Shown piece after piece: positions 49,861-59,149 of a DNA stretch of 64,000 nucleotides; position 1 is the stretch's first letter; the number at the start of each line of letters is the position of its first letter. This DNA is from Mycetohabitans endofungorum (GTDB lineage Bacteria > Pseudomonadota > Gammaproteobacteria > Burkholderiales > Burkholderiaceae), in NCBI RefSeq assembly GCF_037477895.1, contig NZ_CP132744.1, positions 2,604,001 to 2,668,000 on the forward strand, read 5' to 3'. A program made the translations under genes and the position numbers. A model generated the notes under the pieces. It did not search any database. It was not told the DNA's origin and saw nothing but the letters and a program-made list of their open reading frames with translations.

Positions 49861-50930
49861 TGAAAGAATATGGCCGCAAGCGGATTTTGGTCACCGGTGG
49901 CGCCGGCTTTCTTGGCTCACACTTATGCGAGCGCTTGGTGACGGCTGGCCACGACGTGCTATGCGTGGACAACTTTTATACCGGCACCAAGGACAACATT
50001 GCCCATCTACTCGATGCGCCGAATTTTGAGATGATGCGTCACGATGTGACGTTTCCGTTGTATGTCGAGGTCGACGAAATCTATAATCTCGCGTGTCCCG
50101 CCTCCCCAATCCACTATCAGCAGGACCCGGTTCAAACCACTAAGACCAGCGTGCACGGTGCGATCAACTTGCTCGGGCTAGCTAAGCGCGTGAAGGCGCG
50201 GATCCTGCAAGCGTCGACCAGCGAGGTCTATGGCGACCCGTCGGTGCATCCGCAGCATGAGCAGTATTGGGGCAATGTCAATCCGATTGGGGTGCGTTCA
50301 TGCTATGACGAAGGCAAGCGGTGCGCCGAGACCCTGTTCGCCGATTATTATCGGCAGCATCGCGTTGATATCCGCATTGCGCGGATCTTCAATACGTACG
50401 GTCCCCGCATGCATCCGGCCGACGGACGCGTGGTATCCAATTTCATCACTCAGGCGCTTGCGGGTGAAGCGCTGACCGTCTACGGTGATGGAACTCAGAC
50501 GCGCTCGTTCTGCTACGTGGACGACCTGGTCGACGGCTTGATCCGCTTGATGGAGGCACCGAGTCCATTTGCGGAGCCAGTTAATCTGGGCAACGCCGCC
50601 GAAGTGACGATCGGCGAGATCGCTCGCGAGGTCATCCGCGTGACCGGGGCCCGTGTGCCAATCCGATATGCGTCGCTACCGGCGGACGACCCGCGGCAAC
50701 GTTGTCCGGACCTGACGCTGGCCGCCCAGCGCCTCGGCTGGTCGCCGGCCACGACGCTGGCGGACGGACTCGCGCGCACTGTGCGCTATTTCGTCCAACG
50801 TGCCGCGCCGAACGTTCATCGGCCCCCTGGCGGTCCGAATGGTGTCCCTGCCGACGCGCGGCGTGCGGTGTCCGCCGCGCATGCTCATGCTGGGCAGGCC
50901 GGCGAACTGGCGCAGCAGGTGCAGGCATGA
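49860..50930 (+). CDS. UDP-glucuronate decarboxylase (UDP-xylose synthase-like)
   Basis: 356-aa extended SDR. NAD motif TGGAGFLGS is at 12-20; the catalytic TSE is at about 120-122 and YDEGK (Tyr149, Lys153) follows. [34 protein letters not shown] and [16 protein letters not shown] are signatures of UDP-xylose synthases that convert UDP-GlcA to UDP-xylose. A ~40-residue Pro/Ala-rich tail after residue 315 is atypical. The ATG overlaps the preceding stop, and its TGA overlaps the next ATG. Confidence 0.92.
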   Translation: MKEYGRKRILVTGGAGFLGSHLCERLVTAGHDVLCVDNFYTGTKDNIAHLLDAPNFEMMRHDVTFPLYVEVDEIYNLACPASPIHYQQDPVQTTKTSVHGAINLLGLAKRVKARILQASTSEVYGDPSVHPQHEQYWGNVNPIGVRSCYDEGKRCAETLFADYYRQHRVDIRIARIFNTYGPRMHPADGRVVSNFITQALAGEALTVYGDGTQTRSFCYVDDLVDGLIRLMEAPSPFAEPVNLGNAAEVTIGEIAREVIRVTGARVPIRYASLPADDPRQRCPDLTLAAQRLGWSPATTLADGLARTVRYFVQRAAPNVHRPPGGPNGVPADARRAVSAAHAHAGQAGELAQQVQA

Positions 50931-51619
50931 CTACACGTTGGCTCGTCATTTCGCCGCATCTGGACGACGCAGTGTTCGGCTGCGGTCGGTTACTTGCCCA
51001 AGCGCCCGGCTCGATTGTCGCGACCGTCTTTGCCGGCATACCGCCCCGCGCGATGCCGACGCCACCATGGGACCGCGACGCAGGCTTCGCTTCTGCGCAC
51101 GAAGCGATGCAGGCCCGTCGCGTCGAAGACCGGCATGCCCTGTCGATCCTTCGGGCCGAACCTCATTGGCTAGATTTCCTGGATGATCAGTACGGATGCA
51201 CCGTATCTGACGATGCGTTGCTTGACGCGCTTCGCTCGCTGCTGGATACGCATGCGCAGATGGGAGTGCTGGCGCCGGCCGGCTTGTTTCACCGCGACCA
51301 CCTCCGGGTGCAGCACGCGATGCTGGCGCTGCTTGGCGAGCAATCTGCCACCCGACGTTGGTTCTTTTACGAGGATGCACTGTATCGGCGCAAGGAGGGC
51401 CTGATGAAACAACGGCTGGCTCACTGGAAGGCACAAGGTTGGACAGCGCAACCGGCGGCATTGGTGGACGAGGACACAACCGACGGCAGCGCGCTCGCGA
51501 AAGCTAAGGCCGTGCGGGCGTACCGGAGCCAGGTCGCGCTGTTCAGGCCCGATACGCTGCTCGACCTCGAGCGCGCGGAGTGTTACTGGCAGTTGCAACG
51601 TGTTCCTACGGCATCATGA
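50927..51619 (+). CDS. PIG-L/LmbE-family deacetylase
   Basis: 230-aa zinc-dependent N-deacetylase-like protein. The metal motif [11 protein letters not shown] (His11, Asp13, Asp14) opens the fold and [14 protein letters not shown] supplies the second His-x-x-His-type site. Family members remove acetyl from N-acetyl sugars. The start ATG overlaps the preceding stop as ATGA and the same happens at its own end. In this context it probably trims an amino sugar of the polysaccharide or its lipid carrier. Confidence 0.9.
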   Translation: MTTRWLVISPHLDDAVFGCGRLLAQAPGSIVATVFAGIPPRAMPTPPWDRDAGFASAHEAMQARRVEDRHALSILRAEPHWLDFLDDQYGCTVSDDALLDALRSLLDTHAQMGVLAPAGLFHRDHLRVQHAMLALLGEQSATRRWFFYEDALYRRKEGLMKQRLAHWKAQGWTAQPAALVDEDTTDGSALAKAKAVRAYRSQVALFRPDTLLDLERAECYWQLQRVPTAS

Positions 51620-52512
51620 GCGCGTCGATGGCCAGTCCGCACCACGAGGATCGCATTACGGTCATCGTGCTCACGTACCGGCGACGCGACGAGTTGGCTC
51701 GGACGTTGACTCGCCTGACTGCGCTGCCCGAGCGCGTGCCAATCATCGTAGTCGACAACGATTCGCGTGATGGTACCGCGCAAGAGGTCGCGCAGCGCTT
51801 TGCGCATGTCACGCTGATCCAGGCGCCAAGCAATCTCGGCGCTGCTGGCCGTAATCTCGGCGCGGCCGCCGCGCGTACCCGCTACATTGCTTTTTGTGAC
51901 GATGACACGTGGTGGGAGCCCGGCTCGCTATCACTGGCCGCCGATCTGCTGGACGCCCATCCACAAGTCGGTTCCCTGACCGCTCGCGTGCTGGTCGGCC
52001 CACAGCGTCGCGAGGATCCAGTCTGCGAGCTGATGCGAACTAGTCCGATTACGCCACCTTGCGCCCTTCCCGGCCCACCGATCCTAGGTTTGCTTGCAGG
52101 GGCTACCGCTTTTCGTACCGACGCGTTCCTGGCTGCCGGCGGATACCATCCACGCTTATTCATTGGCGGTGAAGAAGCGGTGTTGGCGCTCGATTTGGCC
52201 AGTGCCGGATGGTCGCTCGTGTACGCCCCGCAATTGACCGTGTGCCACTATCCGTCGCCGGTCCGCGACGCAGGCCGGCGGCGCAGCCTGCTGGCGCGCA
52301 ACGCCGTATGGGCCGCTTGGCTGCGTCTTCCGGCCGGCGCCGCGTTGCAGCGCACGCTGCAATTGGCGCCGCGCGTATGGCAGGAAGGCGGCCTAACGGG
52401 CTGGTGGCAGGCGCTGCGCGGGCTCGGATGGGTGCTCAGCGAGCGCCGCGTGATCCCGCCGTACGTTGATCAGATGCGCCGCTGCGTCGAGGCGGCCGAA
52501 GCCGGCGGATAG
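51616..52512 (+). CDS. GT2-family glycosyltransferase
   Basis: 298-aa GT-A enzyme. The nucleotide-binding region is ITVIVLTYRRRDELARTL and VDNDSRDGTAQEVAQRF; the DXD-like motif is FCDDDTWWEPG. IGGEEAVLALDLASAGWSLVY matches the acceptor/catalytic region ('ED' equivalent) of rhamnosyl- or galactofuranosyl-type GT2 enzymes. ATGA overlap with the PIG-L gene fixes the start at 51616. Last gene of the plus-strand operon, ending 16 bases from the convergent operon. Confidence 0.9.
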   Translation: MSASMASPHHEDRITVIVLTYRRRDELARTLTRLTALPERVPIIVVDNDSRDGTAQEVAQRFAHVTLIQAPSNLGAAGRNLGAAAARTRYIAFCDDDTWWEPGSLSLAADLLDAHPQVGSLTARVLVGPQRREDPVCELMRTSPITPPCALPGPPILGLLAGATAFRTDAFLAAGGYHPRLFIGGEEAVLALDLASAGWSLVYAPQLTVCHYPSPVRDAGRRRSLLARNAVWAAWLRLPAGAALQRTLQLAPRVWQEGGLTGWWQALRGLGWVLSERRVIPPYVDQMRRCVEAAEAGG

Positions 52513-52528
52513 CGGCAGGTCATCCGCT

Positions 52529-53479
52529 TCACGCGGCGACGTCGCGCAATGCGCGATCCCAGTCGGCGGCAAATCGTGCGATGTTGAACCGTTCCTGCGC
52601 ATCGCGCCGTGCGGCGTCGCCCCACTGGCGGGCCAGCGTCGGGTCTTTGAGCAAGTGGTGCATCGTGTCGACCAATACGGCGGGCCGCGTATCGGCCATG
52701 CCGTTGTGGCCACTGCGCACAACCTGCGCCATCTCGGTTGTTGCCAGCGCAACGATTGGCGACCCGAGCATCATCGCTTCGACCACTGCTAGGCCCAGGC
52801 TCGTATAGCGGATCGGGTTGAAGAAGAAACGATAATCCGCAACGAAGCCAGGCAATGCTAAGTTCGGGATTTCGCCGATGCCCCCCAGTTCGGTGGACCC
52901 CATCCCGACCAAATCCAATGGCACCGCCTCGCGTACCGCTTCGAATATATCTGCGCCCAGGCGTCGGCCGCGCTTGCGCAGATGATTGACGACCGTCACG
53001 CCCTTGGCCAGCGTGCCGCGATACGCAACACCGTCCGGCAGCAGCACACCGTGCTCAATCACGCGTGTGGGTGTCACGCCGTTGTCCCACATCAGCGCAT
53101 TGAACGGCGTGACGTGCACCAGCAACACATTCGGATCCTGAACCGGATGCAATGTATCGGTCGGATGCTCTCGCGGTGGGTCGTGTTCGACAAAAAGCGC
53201 GGGCAATTGCCGCTGTGCTTCGCTGAGTGCGTGTTGCCGGTCTTCGGCATAGTGCTTATGGTGCTGGTACAGCACGCAGTCGAACGAAGCCGCGCGCACC
53301 TGATCGTACGGCACCTCGTGCATATTGGGGCCCCACGGCAGGTTTCCTGCGCAGCCGCCATAGCCGGGCGGCGAGCCAGGCTTAGTCACGACATAGAAGT
53401 CGTGCGGCGTCTGCGACAAATAATAGAGGTAATTTCCGTGAACGTGCCAAGTGAGAACCCGCAAACGTTTATGCGGCAT
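52529..53479 (-). CDS. GT-B-fold glycosyltransferase
   Basis: 316-aa protein with a C-terminal GT4-like half: FFFNPIRYTSLGLAVVEAMM is the E-x7-E region (weakly conserved) followed by GSPIVALATTEM. The N-terminal half (RVLTWHVHGNYLYYLSQTPH) is unusual, with several His and Tyr residues. Shorter than usual for the family. ATG at 53479 lies inside the end of the upstream GT9 gene (11-base overlap), so the two are translationally coupled. Last gene of the minus-strand operon. Sugar specificity unknown. Confidence 0.85.
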   Translation of the reverse strand: MPHKRLRVLTWHVHGNYLYYLSQTPHDFYVVTKPGSPPGYGGCAGNLPWGPNMHEVPYDQVRAASFDCVLYQHHKHYAEDRQHALSEAQRQLPALFVEHDPPREHPTDTLHPVQDPNVLLVHVTPFNALMWDNGVTPTRVIEHGVLLPDGVAYRGTLAKGVTVVNHLRKRGRRLGADIFEAVREAVPLDLVGMGSTELGGIGEIPNLALPGFVADYRFFFNPIRYTSLGLAVVEAMMLGSPIVALATTEMAQVVRSGHNGMADTRPAVLVDTMHHLLKDPTLARQWGDAARRDAQERFNIARFAADWDRALRDVAA

Positions 53480-54584
53480 GGTAAGCCTCCGATTCGAGCA
53501 TCTGCTCAAGTTGATGCGTAACATCCCGTACGTCGATCGCTGTCGCGCATGCATGCTGGTACGGACAAACGTCGAACATGCACGGCCTGCATGGCGGATA
53601 GTTAGCCAATACACGATGGCGTTCCCGATCCAGCGGCGCCCATCGGGCGACATCGCTGCCGCAGGCGATCACCACACTGGGCGTGCGCAATGCCGCTGCA
53701 ATATGTGACACCCCGGTGTCATTGCATACGAGCATCTTGCTTCGCCCGATCAAGGCGGCCATTACGCCGAGTGACGTACGCCCACACAAATTGACATACG
53801 GCACATCGAGCCGGCGGGTCAGTTCGTCGGCGAGCGTTGCCTCGGATGCCGTACCGGTCACGACGATGCGCATGCCGCGTCGCGACAGCCAGTTGGCCAC
53901 CGACGCAAACCGCTGTGCCGGCCATCGCCGGGATGGCATGCGCGCTCCGGGATGAAAGACCGCGAACTGTTGTGGCGGCAATTCGTGCTGCTCGCAAAGC
54001 GCACGGCATGCCGCATGGTCGAGCCGGGTCAGCGGAAACTCCAGGTGTTCGCCCCCATCACCATAGCCCAGTGCCTGCATGAGCCGTGTATAGCGTACGA
54101 TCTCGGGGACCGACTCAGGCCACGGGATCGTCTTGTCGAGCGGGTATGCCGTGCCGCCCGCTGCCCCGTCGCCGGGCGCCGGCATGAATCCGGCCGTTTG
54201 GACTGCGCCGAGCTGCGCGACGATACGGTTGGTATGCGTGCCGCTACCATGCAATTGGATCGCCAGATCAAAACGTCGGGCGCGGCATTGCTCAAAGAAC
54301 GCTGCAAGGCGCGCCGCATCGGCGGGCTGCTCAGCTAATCCGGGCGCGCCCGGAAACGGCACGAAGTCATCGATGTACTCAGCAAAGCGCTGTGCGAATT
54401 GCTTCGCCCACGGCAAGCCGATCAGCGTGATCTTGGCGTGGGGCTCGCCACGCCGCAGCGCACGCAGCGCGGGCACAGCACACAGCATGTCACCCAGCTG
54501 CAACGCGCGAAATACCGCTATGCTCGCGTGTCCGGCAGGCTCGCGCCTTGCCTCGCCGACTTGTTTCACTGTATTGGGTGTCAT
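53469..54584 (-). CDS. Heptosyltransferase-like GT9 glycosyltransferase (first copy)
   Basis: 371-aa GT9 protein. After a short leader, IAVFRALQLGDMLCAVPALRAL is the classical N-terminal signature; the C-terminal donor-binding half has FHPGARMPSRRWPAQRFA and LVCNDTGVSHIAAALRTPSV. A Cys-rich tail (CRPCMFDVCPYQHAC) is unusual and resembles a metal or disulfide motif also present in the second GT9 of this cluster. Start at 54584 gives a four-base ATGA overlap with the upstream GT2 gene. GT9 enzymes usually add heptose from ADP-heptose. Confidence 0.9.
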   Translation of the reverse strand: MTPNTVKQVGEARREPAGHASIAVFRALQLGDMLCAVPALRALRRGEPHAKITLIGLPWAKQFAQRFAEYIDDFVPFPGAPGLAEQPADAARLAAFFEQCRARRFDLAIQLHGSGTHTNRIVAQLGAVQTAGFMPAPGDGAAGGTAYPLDKTIPWPESVPEIVRYTRLMQALGYGDGGEHLEFPLTRLDHAACRALCEQHELPPQQFAVFHPGARMPSRRWPAQRFASVANWLSRRGMRIVVTGTASEATLADELTRRLDVPYVNLCGRTSLGVMAALIGRSKMLVCNDTGVSHIAAALRTPSVVIACGSDVARWAPLDRERHRVLANYPPCRPCMFDVCPYQHACATAIDVRDVTHQLEQMLESEAYHAA

Positions 54585-55588
54585 AGGAAAAGCACCTTGA
54601 AGTGAAGCGCGCCGCGCAGCCGCCAATACAGCGATACGGGCGGGATTGCAATTGACGTGACGATCATTTCGGCAATATGGGAGGCAGCGCGTGAGGTGCC
54701 GCGCAACCGCCGCCAGCAAAACCAGATGGTCACCGCTGCCCAGATGCCCAGCGCCACGCTGCCCGCGCCACGCTGCCCGGCGCCCAGCAATACCGCAGCC
54801 GAGAGCAACGCTGCTACGGCGATGTAGTAATGCCAGGGTGGCACCCGACGGATATGCTGGCGGTACACGCGCCGATGCTTCTTGTAGAGCAACGCATCGA
54901 AGAACACTTTGGACTGCTGGCCAATGCTTACGCCCCAATGGGCTGGGCGCACCGGATGCAGAACCCGAGCCTGCGGTGCGTTGATAATGGGCCCGACGTG
55001 CTCTCGCAGCATGAACATCAGGTCAGCGTCCTCGCGCCAAGCGCGAGTAAAGCGCTCATCGAAGCCGCCGACCTGCACGAGCGCGTCACGGCGCACGAAG
55101 CAGTTCGCCGTCGCGAATTCGGCGTGCGCCAAGCCGCTGGCGTCGCGCTCGTAATCGGTCGGCGCGTCATCCAGCGGCACTTCGATGCGCCCCGCAACTG
55201 CGCAAGCCGTCGGATCGCGCGCCAGCGCATCGCACCCTTCCCGCAGCCACATCGGATCGGCCATCGTATCGTCGTCGGTAAACGCGATGATCGCTCCTTG
55301 CGCGCTGTACCAGCCCGCGTTACGCGCGCCCGCTGGGCCGCGGGTGCGCCAGGCCGGAATGTAACGCACGCGTGGCATGCCGCTGCTGCGCTGTGCGAAC
55401 GCGTGAACCACGCTCTTTGCGCTGTGACGCGCGCGGTCGTCATCGACCACAAGTATTTCGAAGGCGCTCGGATCAAACACCTGTGCACACAGCGCGTCCA
55501 GGCACCGTGCCAGCAGATCGGGGCGTCGATAGGTGGGCACCACCACCGACACCATGATCCGCGTTGCCGTGTCCGGGACGTCGGTCAT
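54581..55588 (-). CDS. GT2-family glycosyltransferase with C-terminal membrane segments
   Basis: 335-aa GT-A enzyme: VSVVVPTYRRPDLLARCLDA, ILVVDDDRARHSAKSV, the DXD-type FTDDDTMADP and FDERFTRAWREDADLMFML. The C-terminal ~80 residues contain two or three hydrophobic segments (YYIAVAALLSAAVLLGAG, VALGIWAAVTIWFCWRRL) that would anchor it to the inner membrane. Start at 55588 overlaps the carbamoyltransferase stop by four bases. It probably elongates a lipid-linked chain at the membrane. Confidence 0.9.
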   Translation of the reverse strand: MTDVPDTATRIMVSVVVPTYRRPDLLARCLDALCAQVFDPSAFEILVVDDDRARHSAKSVVHAFAQRSSGMPRVRYIPAWRTRGPAGARNAGWYSAQGAIIAFTDDDTMADPMWLREGCDALARDPTACAVAGRIEVPLDDAPTDYERDASGLAHAEFATANCFVRRDALVQVGGFDERFTRAWREDADLMFMLREHVGPIINAPQARVLHPVRPAHWGVSIGQQSKVFFDALLYKKHRRVYRQHIRRVPPWHYYIAVAALLSAAVLLGAGQRGAGSVALGIWAAVTIWFCWRRLRGTSRAASHIAEMIVTSIAIPPVSLYWRLRGALHFKVLFL

Positions 55589-57339
55589 CGGTGTTTCTCC
55601 AACAGAAACGGGCCGATCACCAGCGCGTCGAGCGGCGAGGTCCAGAAGCACTCTAGCGCGTCGCGTGGCGAGCATACGATCGGCTTGCCGCGCGTATTGA
55701 ACGACGTGTTCACTAACACCGGCACACCGGTCAACCGGTCGAATGCTGTTAGCAGCTTGTGATAGAGCGGGTGCTGATCCGCGTTCACCGTTTGAACCCG
55801 CGCTGTGCCATCGACGTGGCGTACCGCCGGAATAGCCTCTTCCCGGCCAGGCGCCACGTTGTACACGAACAACATGAACGGGGCATGCAGCCGACCTGGC
55901 TTGCGTGCGGTAAACCATTCGTGCGCTTTTTCCTCCAGTACAGCGGGCGCTACCGGACGGAAATCCTCGCGATCCTTGATGCGGTTCAGGCGCTGCTGCA
56001 TGCCGGGGTCGATCGGTGAAGCCAATATTGAGCGGGCGCCCAACGCTCGCGGACCAAACTCCATGCGTCCCTGGAACCATCCAATGATCCGGTTGTCGGC
56101 CAGCAATGCGGCGGTGTCGGCTGCCACATCGTTCAGCCGTCGGTAGGGTAGTTGCGCCTCATCCAGCAATGCTTGGATGGTCGCCTCGTCGTACGCCGGA
56201 CCGAGGTAAGCGTGGTCCATCGCTTTGCCGTCGCGCACGCCGCGCTGCTGGAAATCCGTCCACAGCGCGGCGCCCAACGCCGTGCCGGCATCGCCCGCGG
56301 CGGGCTGGACCCATACGTCGTCGAAGTATCCGCTGTCGCGGACCTTGGCGTTCATGACACAATTGAGCGCCACACCGCCTGCCATCGCAAGCTGCTTTTC
56401 GCCCGTGGTGTGCGCGAGCCACTGCACCATGTGCAGCACGACTTCTTCTAGCATTGCCTGCAGCGAATGGGCGATGTCATAGTGCCGCTGCTCGAGCGGG
56501 CCGCCGCGCTCGCGAGCTGGCCCAAACAGCGAGACAAGGTCAATACTTTCGACTTCGTAGTCGCCATTGTCGACATAGCGCACCAGGCGGCGCATCGCGT
56601 CCATGTAGGCCGGTTTGCCGAACGACGCGAGCGCCATCACTTTGTACTCGTCCGACGAGTGCAGGAAGCCGAGATAGCGCGTCACTCGCTCGTAAAGCAA
56701 TCCCAACGAATTGGGCAGATTGACCTGTTTGATGCGTCGATACTGGTGTCCGTCGAATACGCCGTAGCTGGTGGTGGCTTTTTCGCCCCGGCCATCCATT
56801 GTCAGCACCGCGCAGCGCTGGAACGGTGCCGCCAGGAACGCACTCGCCTCGTGCGACAAATGGTGTTCGACACAATGCCATTCGAAGGGTCCATCCGGCG
56901 TCACGCCGCGCCAACGCTTCTGCAAATGGTGCGGCACTCCGTCGGCTAGTTGCCGCGGCGCGTTGACAACGTAGGATAGGAACAGCGGATCCCACGGCGA
57001 TACGTGTCCACTTGCCTTGCGATGGGCGGACGGGGATAAAGGCAACGTAAACACCGGCTCTTGTTGCCCGCGATCGATTTGCAGCCAAGGGTCATAGGAA
57101 TACGCAACGTGGTGCACGTCGCGCAATAAGATGCCCGCTTCCGACAGGCAGTAGTCGATCGCGTGATACGGCAATTCCCATGTCGAGAACGGCACCGGCC
57201 GCTTGCCATGCTTAATGTGCGTGAAGCGCTCCTCCTCGGCGGCGGCGACCACCACGCCGTCGCGCACCAGGCACGCGGCGCTGTCGTGAAATGCGGCATT
57301 GATCCCCAGGGTATAAAGTGGAGTACGGGTGTCTGGCAT
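55585..57339 (-). CDS. NodU/CmcH-family carbamoyltransferase
   Basis: 584-aa O-carbamoyltransferase. The N-terminal Kae1-like adenylate domain starts TLGINAAFHDSAACLVRDG and carries the metal/ATP motif HHLSHEASAF; AMAGGVALNCVMNAKV is typical. The C-terminal YrdC-like domain has RMEFGPRALGARSILASP and VLVNTSFNTRGKPIVCSP. It transfers carbamoyl from carbamoyl phosphate through carbamoyl-AMP to a hydroxyl, here probably a sugar of the polysaccharide. Start ATG 57339, two bases after the upstream GT9 stop; longer frames lack support. Confidence 0.94.
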   Translation of the reverse strand: MPDTRTPLYTLGINAAFHDSAACLVRDGVVVAAAEEERFTHIKHGKRPVPFSTWELPYHAIDYCLSEAGILLRDVHHVAYSYDPWLQIDRGQQEPVFTLPLSPSAHRKASGHVSPWDPLFLSYVVNAPRQLADGVPHHLQKRWRGVTPDGPFEWHCVEHHLSHEASAFLAAPFQRCAVLTMDGRGEKATTSYGVFDGHQYRRIKQVNLPNSLGLLYERVTRYLGFLHSSDEYKVMALASFGKPAYMDAMRRLVRYVDNGDYEVESIDLVSLFGPARERGGPLEQRHYDIAHSLQAMLEEVVLHMVQWLAHTTGEKQLAMAGGVALNCVMNAKVRDSGYFDDVWVQPAAGDAGTALGAALWTDFQQRGVRDGKAMDHAYLGPAYDEATIQALLDEAQLPYRRLNDVAADTAALLADNRIIGWFQGRMEFGPRALGARSILASPIDPGMQQRLNRIKDREDFRPVAPAVLEEKAHEWFTARKPGRLHAPFMLFVYNVAPGREEAIPAVRHVDGTARVQTVNADQHPLYHKLLTAFDRLTGVPVLVNTSFNTRGKPIVCSPRDALECFWTSPLDALVIGPFLLEKHR

Positions 57340-57341
57340 GG

Positions 57342-58532
57342 TCAGGCTCTCGCTATCGCGGTTGCGATTGGAATTACGTTGGCAGGGGACGGACTGCCCA
57401 GCTGCCAATAGCACGTGGTCCAGCGCTCGGCCTGGGCAGCATCGTGTCCGTCCAGCAAGCTGCGCGCAGCCGCGACGACCTCATCGACCCCCACGCCAGT
57501 CAGGCACGGGTGTCCCGGTTCGCTGCACTCGCTGCGGTAGCAGTATTTGCACGGAACGTCGGTGGACAATACGCGGTGCGGCACGCGCCATGGCGTATGT
57601 TGCGGGTTGGTCAACGCATAGAGATCGACGACTGGCGTGCCGACGGCCGCGGCAAGATGCGCCGGCCCGCTGTTGTTGGTAATCAACACATCCGCTGCGC
57701 CGACCAACGCGCCCATCTCGCCCAGCGACAACCGGCCGGCCAGCGGCACCGCGCGCTTGCCGACACGTGCGCATACCGCGTCGACTAACGCGGATTCCGC
57801 CGCGCTGCCGGTCACCGCAACCGCGTCGAACTGCGGGGCGAGTTGCGCAGCCACTTCGCCGAAGCGCTCCGCTGGCCACCGTCGCGACGGCGCGCTGGCT
57901 CCGGGGTGAACCACCAGCCAGCGTCCGTGGCCAAGCTGCGCGAACGGCGCGCCTTGCCGGCGCCGGGCGGCTTGCAGCCGACGCTGCAATGACCGTCGGT
58001 CTTGTTCGCTGTAGGCAAATTCCATTTGCCAATTGGTTGTCGTCGCACCGATTGAGCGGACCAGTTCGAGTTGCCGGACCACTTCGTGGCGAACGCGCTG
58101 GTGCGGCTCGGTTTCCGCAACGCGGTCAGTCAACAAGCGGTACGGATTCTCGCGGCAGTGCGCCAGACGCAGCGGAATCCCCGCCAGCCAGCACATCATC
58201 GCGGCCGGCAAAGGGCTTTGGCTGTAGACCGTGAAGATGACCGCGGCATCAAACCGACCGGCTGCCAGTCGCTCGATCATCGCGAAGTCCGGCGCTGCGT
58301 CCGGCGACGCGCTCGGGTGCTTGACCCATGGTGCGTCGTATCCCCACACCTGGTCGACCATCGGCAGGTGCCCATCCAGCGCGGTGCCGACGCTGGAGGT
58401 GAGCAGCGTTAGATGACGACGGCCGTCATCACCCTTCAGCGCGCGCAGCGCAGGCGTAGTCATCAGCACGTCGCCCATGTTGTCGAGCCGGACACACAGG
58501 ATGCGTCGCGCGTTGTTCCAGCCTGTGCTCAT
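57342..58532 (-). CDS. Heptosyltransferase-like GT9 glycosyltransferase (second copy)
   Basis: 396-aa GT9 protein: ILCVRLDNMGDVLMTTPALR at the N-terminus, VVHPGASAPSRRWPAERFG and LITNNSGPAHLAAAVGTPVV in the donor domain, then PCKYCYRSECSEPGHPCLTG, a Cys cluster like that of the first GT9. The two share overall layout but are clearly diverged, so they probably add different residues. ATG 58532 overlaps the HAD phosphatase stop by four bases. Likely uses ADP-heptose, in line with the phosphatase next door. Confidence 0.92.
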   Translation of the reverse strand: MSTGWNNARRILCVRLDNMGDVLMTTPALRALKGDDGRRHLTLLTSSVGTALDGHLPMVDQVWGYDAPWVKHPSASPDAAPDFAMIERLAAGRFDAAVIFTVYSQSPLPAAMMCWLAGIPLRLAHCRENPYRLLTDRVAETEPHQRVRHEVVRQLELVRSIGATTTNWQMEFAYSEQDRRSLQRRLQAARRRQGAPFAQLGHGRWLVVHPGASAPSRRWPAERFGEVAAQLAPQFDAVAVTGSAAESALVDAVCARVGKRAVPLAGRLSLGEMGALVGAADVLITNNSGPAHLAAAVGTPVVDLYALTNPQHTPWRVPHRVLSTDVPCKYCYRSECSEPGHPCLTGVGVDEVVAAARSLLDGHDAAQAERWTTCYWQLGSPSPANVIPIATAIARA

Positions 58533-59149
58533 GTTGCCGCCTCCTGTCCGATTCTCTCAACGGGCGTGCCGTTGCACTGCGCGGCGATAATGTGGGCCGC
58601 GGCGTCGAGCCGCTCGACCACGAAGTCCGGCTCACGCTGTGGGCCGTGCCGCCATTCGGTTTCGTTGCCGCAATCGACTAGGATCGTGCGACAACCTGCA
58701 CCACGGCCCGCTTCGATATCGTCGAGGATGTCCCCGACCATCCAACTGTATTGCGGCGCGGCGTCCAGGAACGCGAGGGCCTGCGTCAGCAACGCCGATC
58801 GCGGCTTGCGGCAATCGCATTCGATCGCGTAGTGCGCCACCGCCCCACTTGGATGGTGCGGGCAATAAAAGAACTCCGCGAGCACTGCACCGTGCTCGCG
58901 AAACAGCGCGCAAAGCCGCTCACGCACGGCGCACAGCGCCGCCTCGGGAAAACAGCCAAGCGCCACACCGGGCTGGTTCGACACCACCGCGAGTGGTATG
59001 CCCAATGCGCCAAGCTGGCGCAGTGCTTGTGCGGCGCCTGGCGTCAGTACCATGCGCGCCGGGTCGACGTTGTAGGGCACATTCTTCAGCAGTGTGCCGT
59101 CCTTGTCCAACAGCACGGCGCCGCGGCTGGCTCCGCGCGTTACGGCCAT
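58529..59149 (-). CDS. HAD-IIIA phosphatase, GmhB-like (heptose bisphosphatase type)
   Basis: 206-aa phosphatase. HAD motif I is LLDKDGTLLKNVPYNVDP (Asp15, Asp17); motif II is AVVSNQPGVA; the zinc site CPHHPSGAVAHYAIECDCRK has the C-x-H ... C-x-C pattern of GmhB; the last acidic motif is MVGDILDDIEAG. GmhB removes the 7-phosphate from heptose-1,7-bisphosphate on the way to ADP-heptose. Its presence with two GT9 genes implies a heptose-containing product. A housekeeping gmhB elsewhere is expected, so this may be a cluster-specific copy. Confidence 0.92.
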   Translation of the reverse strand: MAVTRGASRGAVLLDKDGTLLKNVPYNVDPARMVLTPGAAQALRQLGALGIPLAVVSNQPGVALGCFPEAALCAVRERLCALFREHGAVLAEFFYCPHHPSGAVAHYAIECDCRKPRSALLTQALAFLDAAPQYSWMVGDILDDIEAGRGAGCRTILVDCGNETEWRHGPQREPDFVVERLDAAAHIIAAQCNGTPVERIGQEAAT

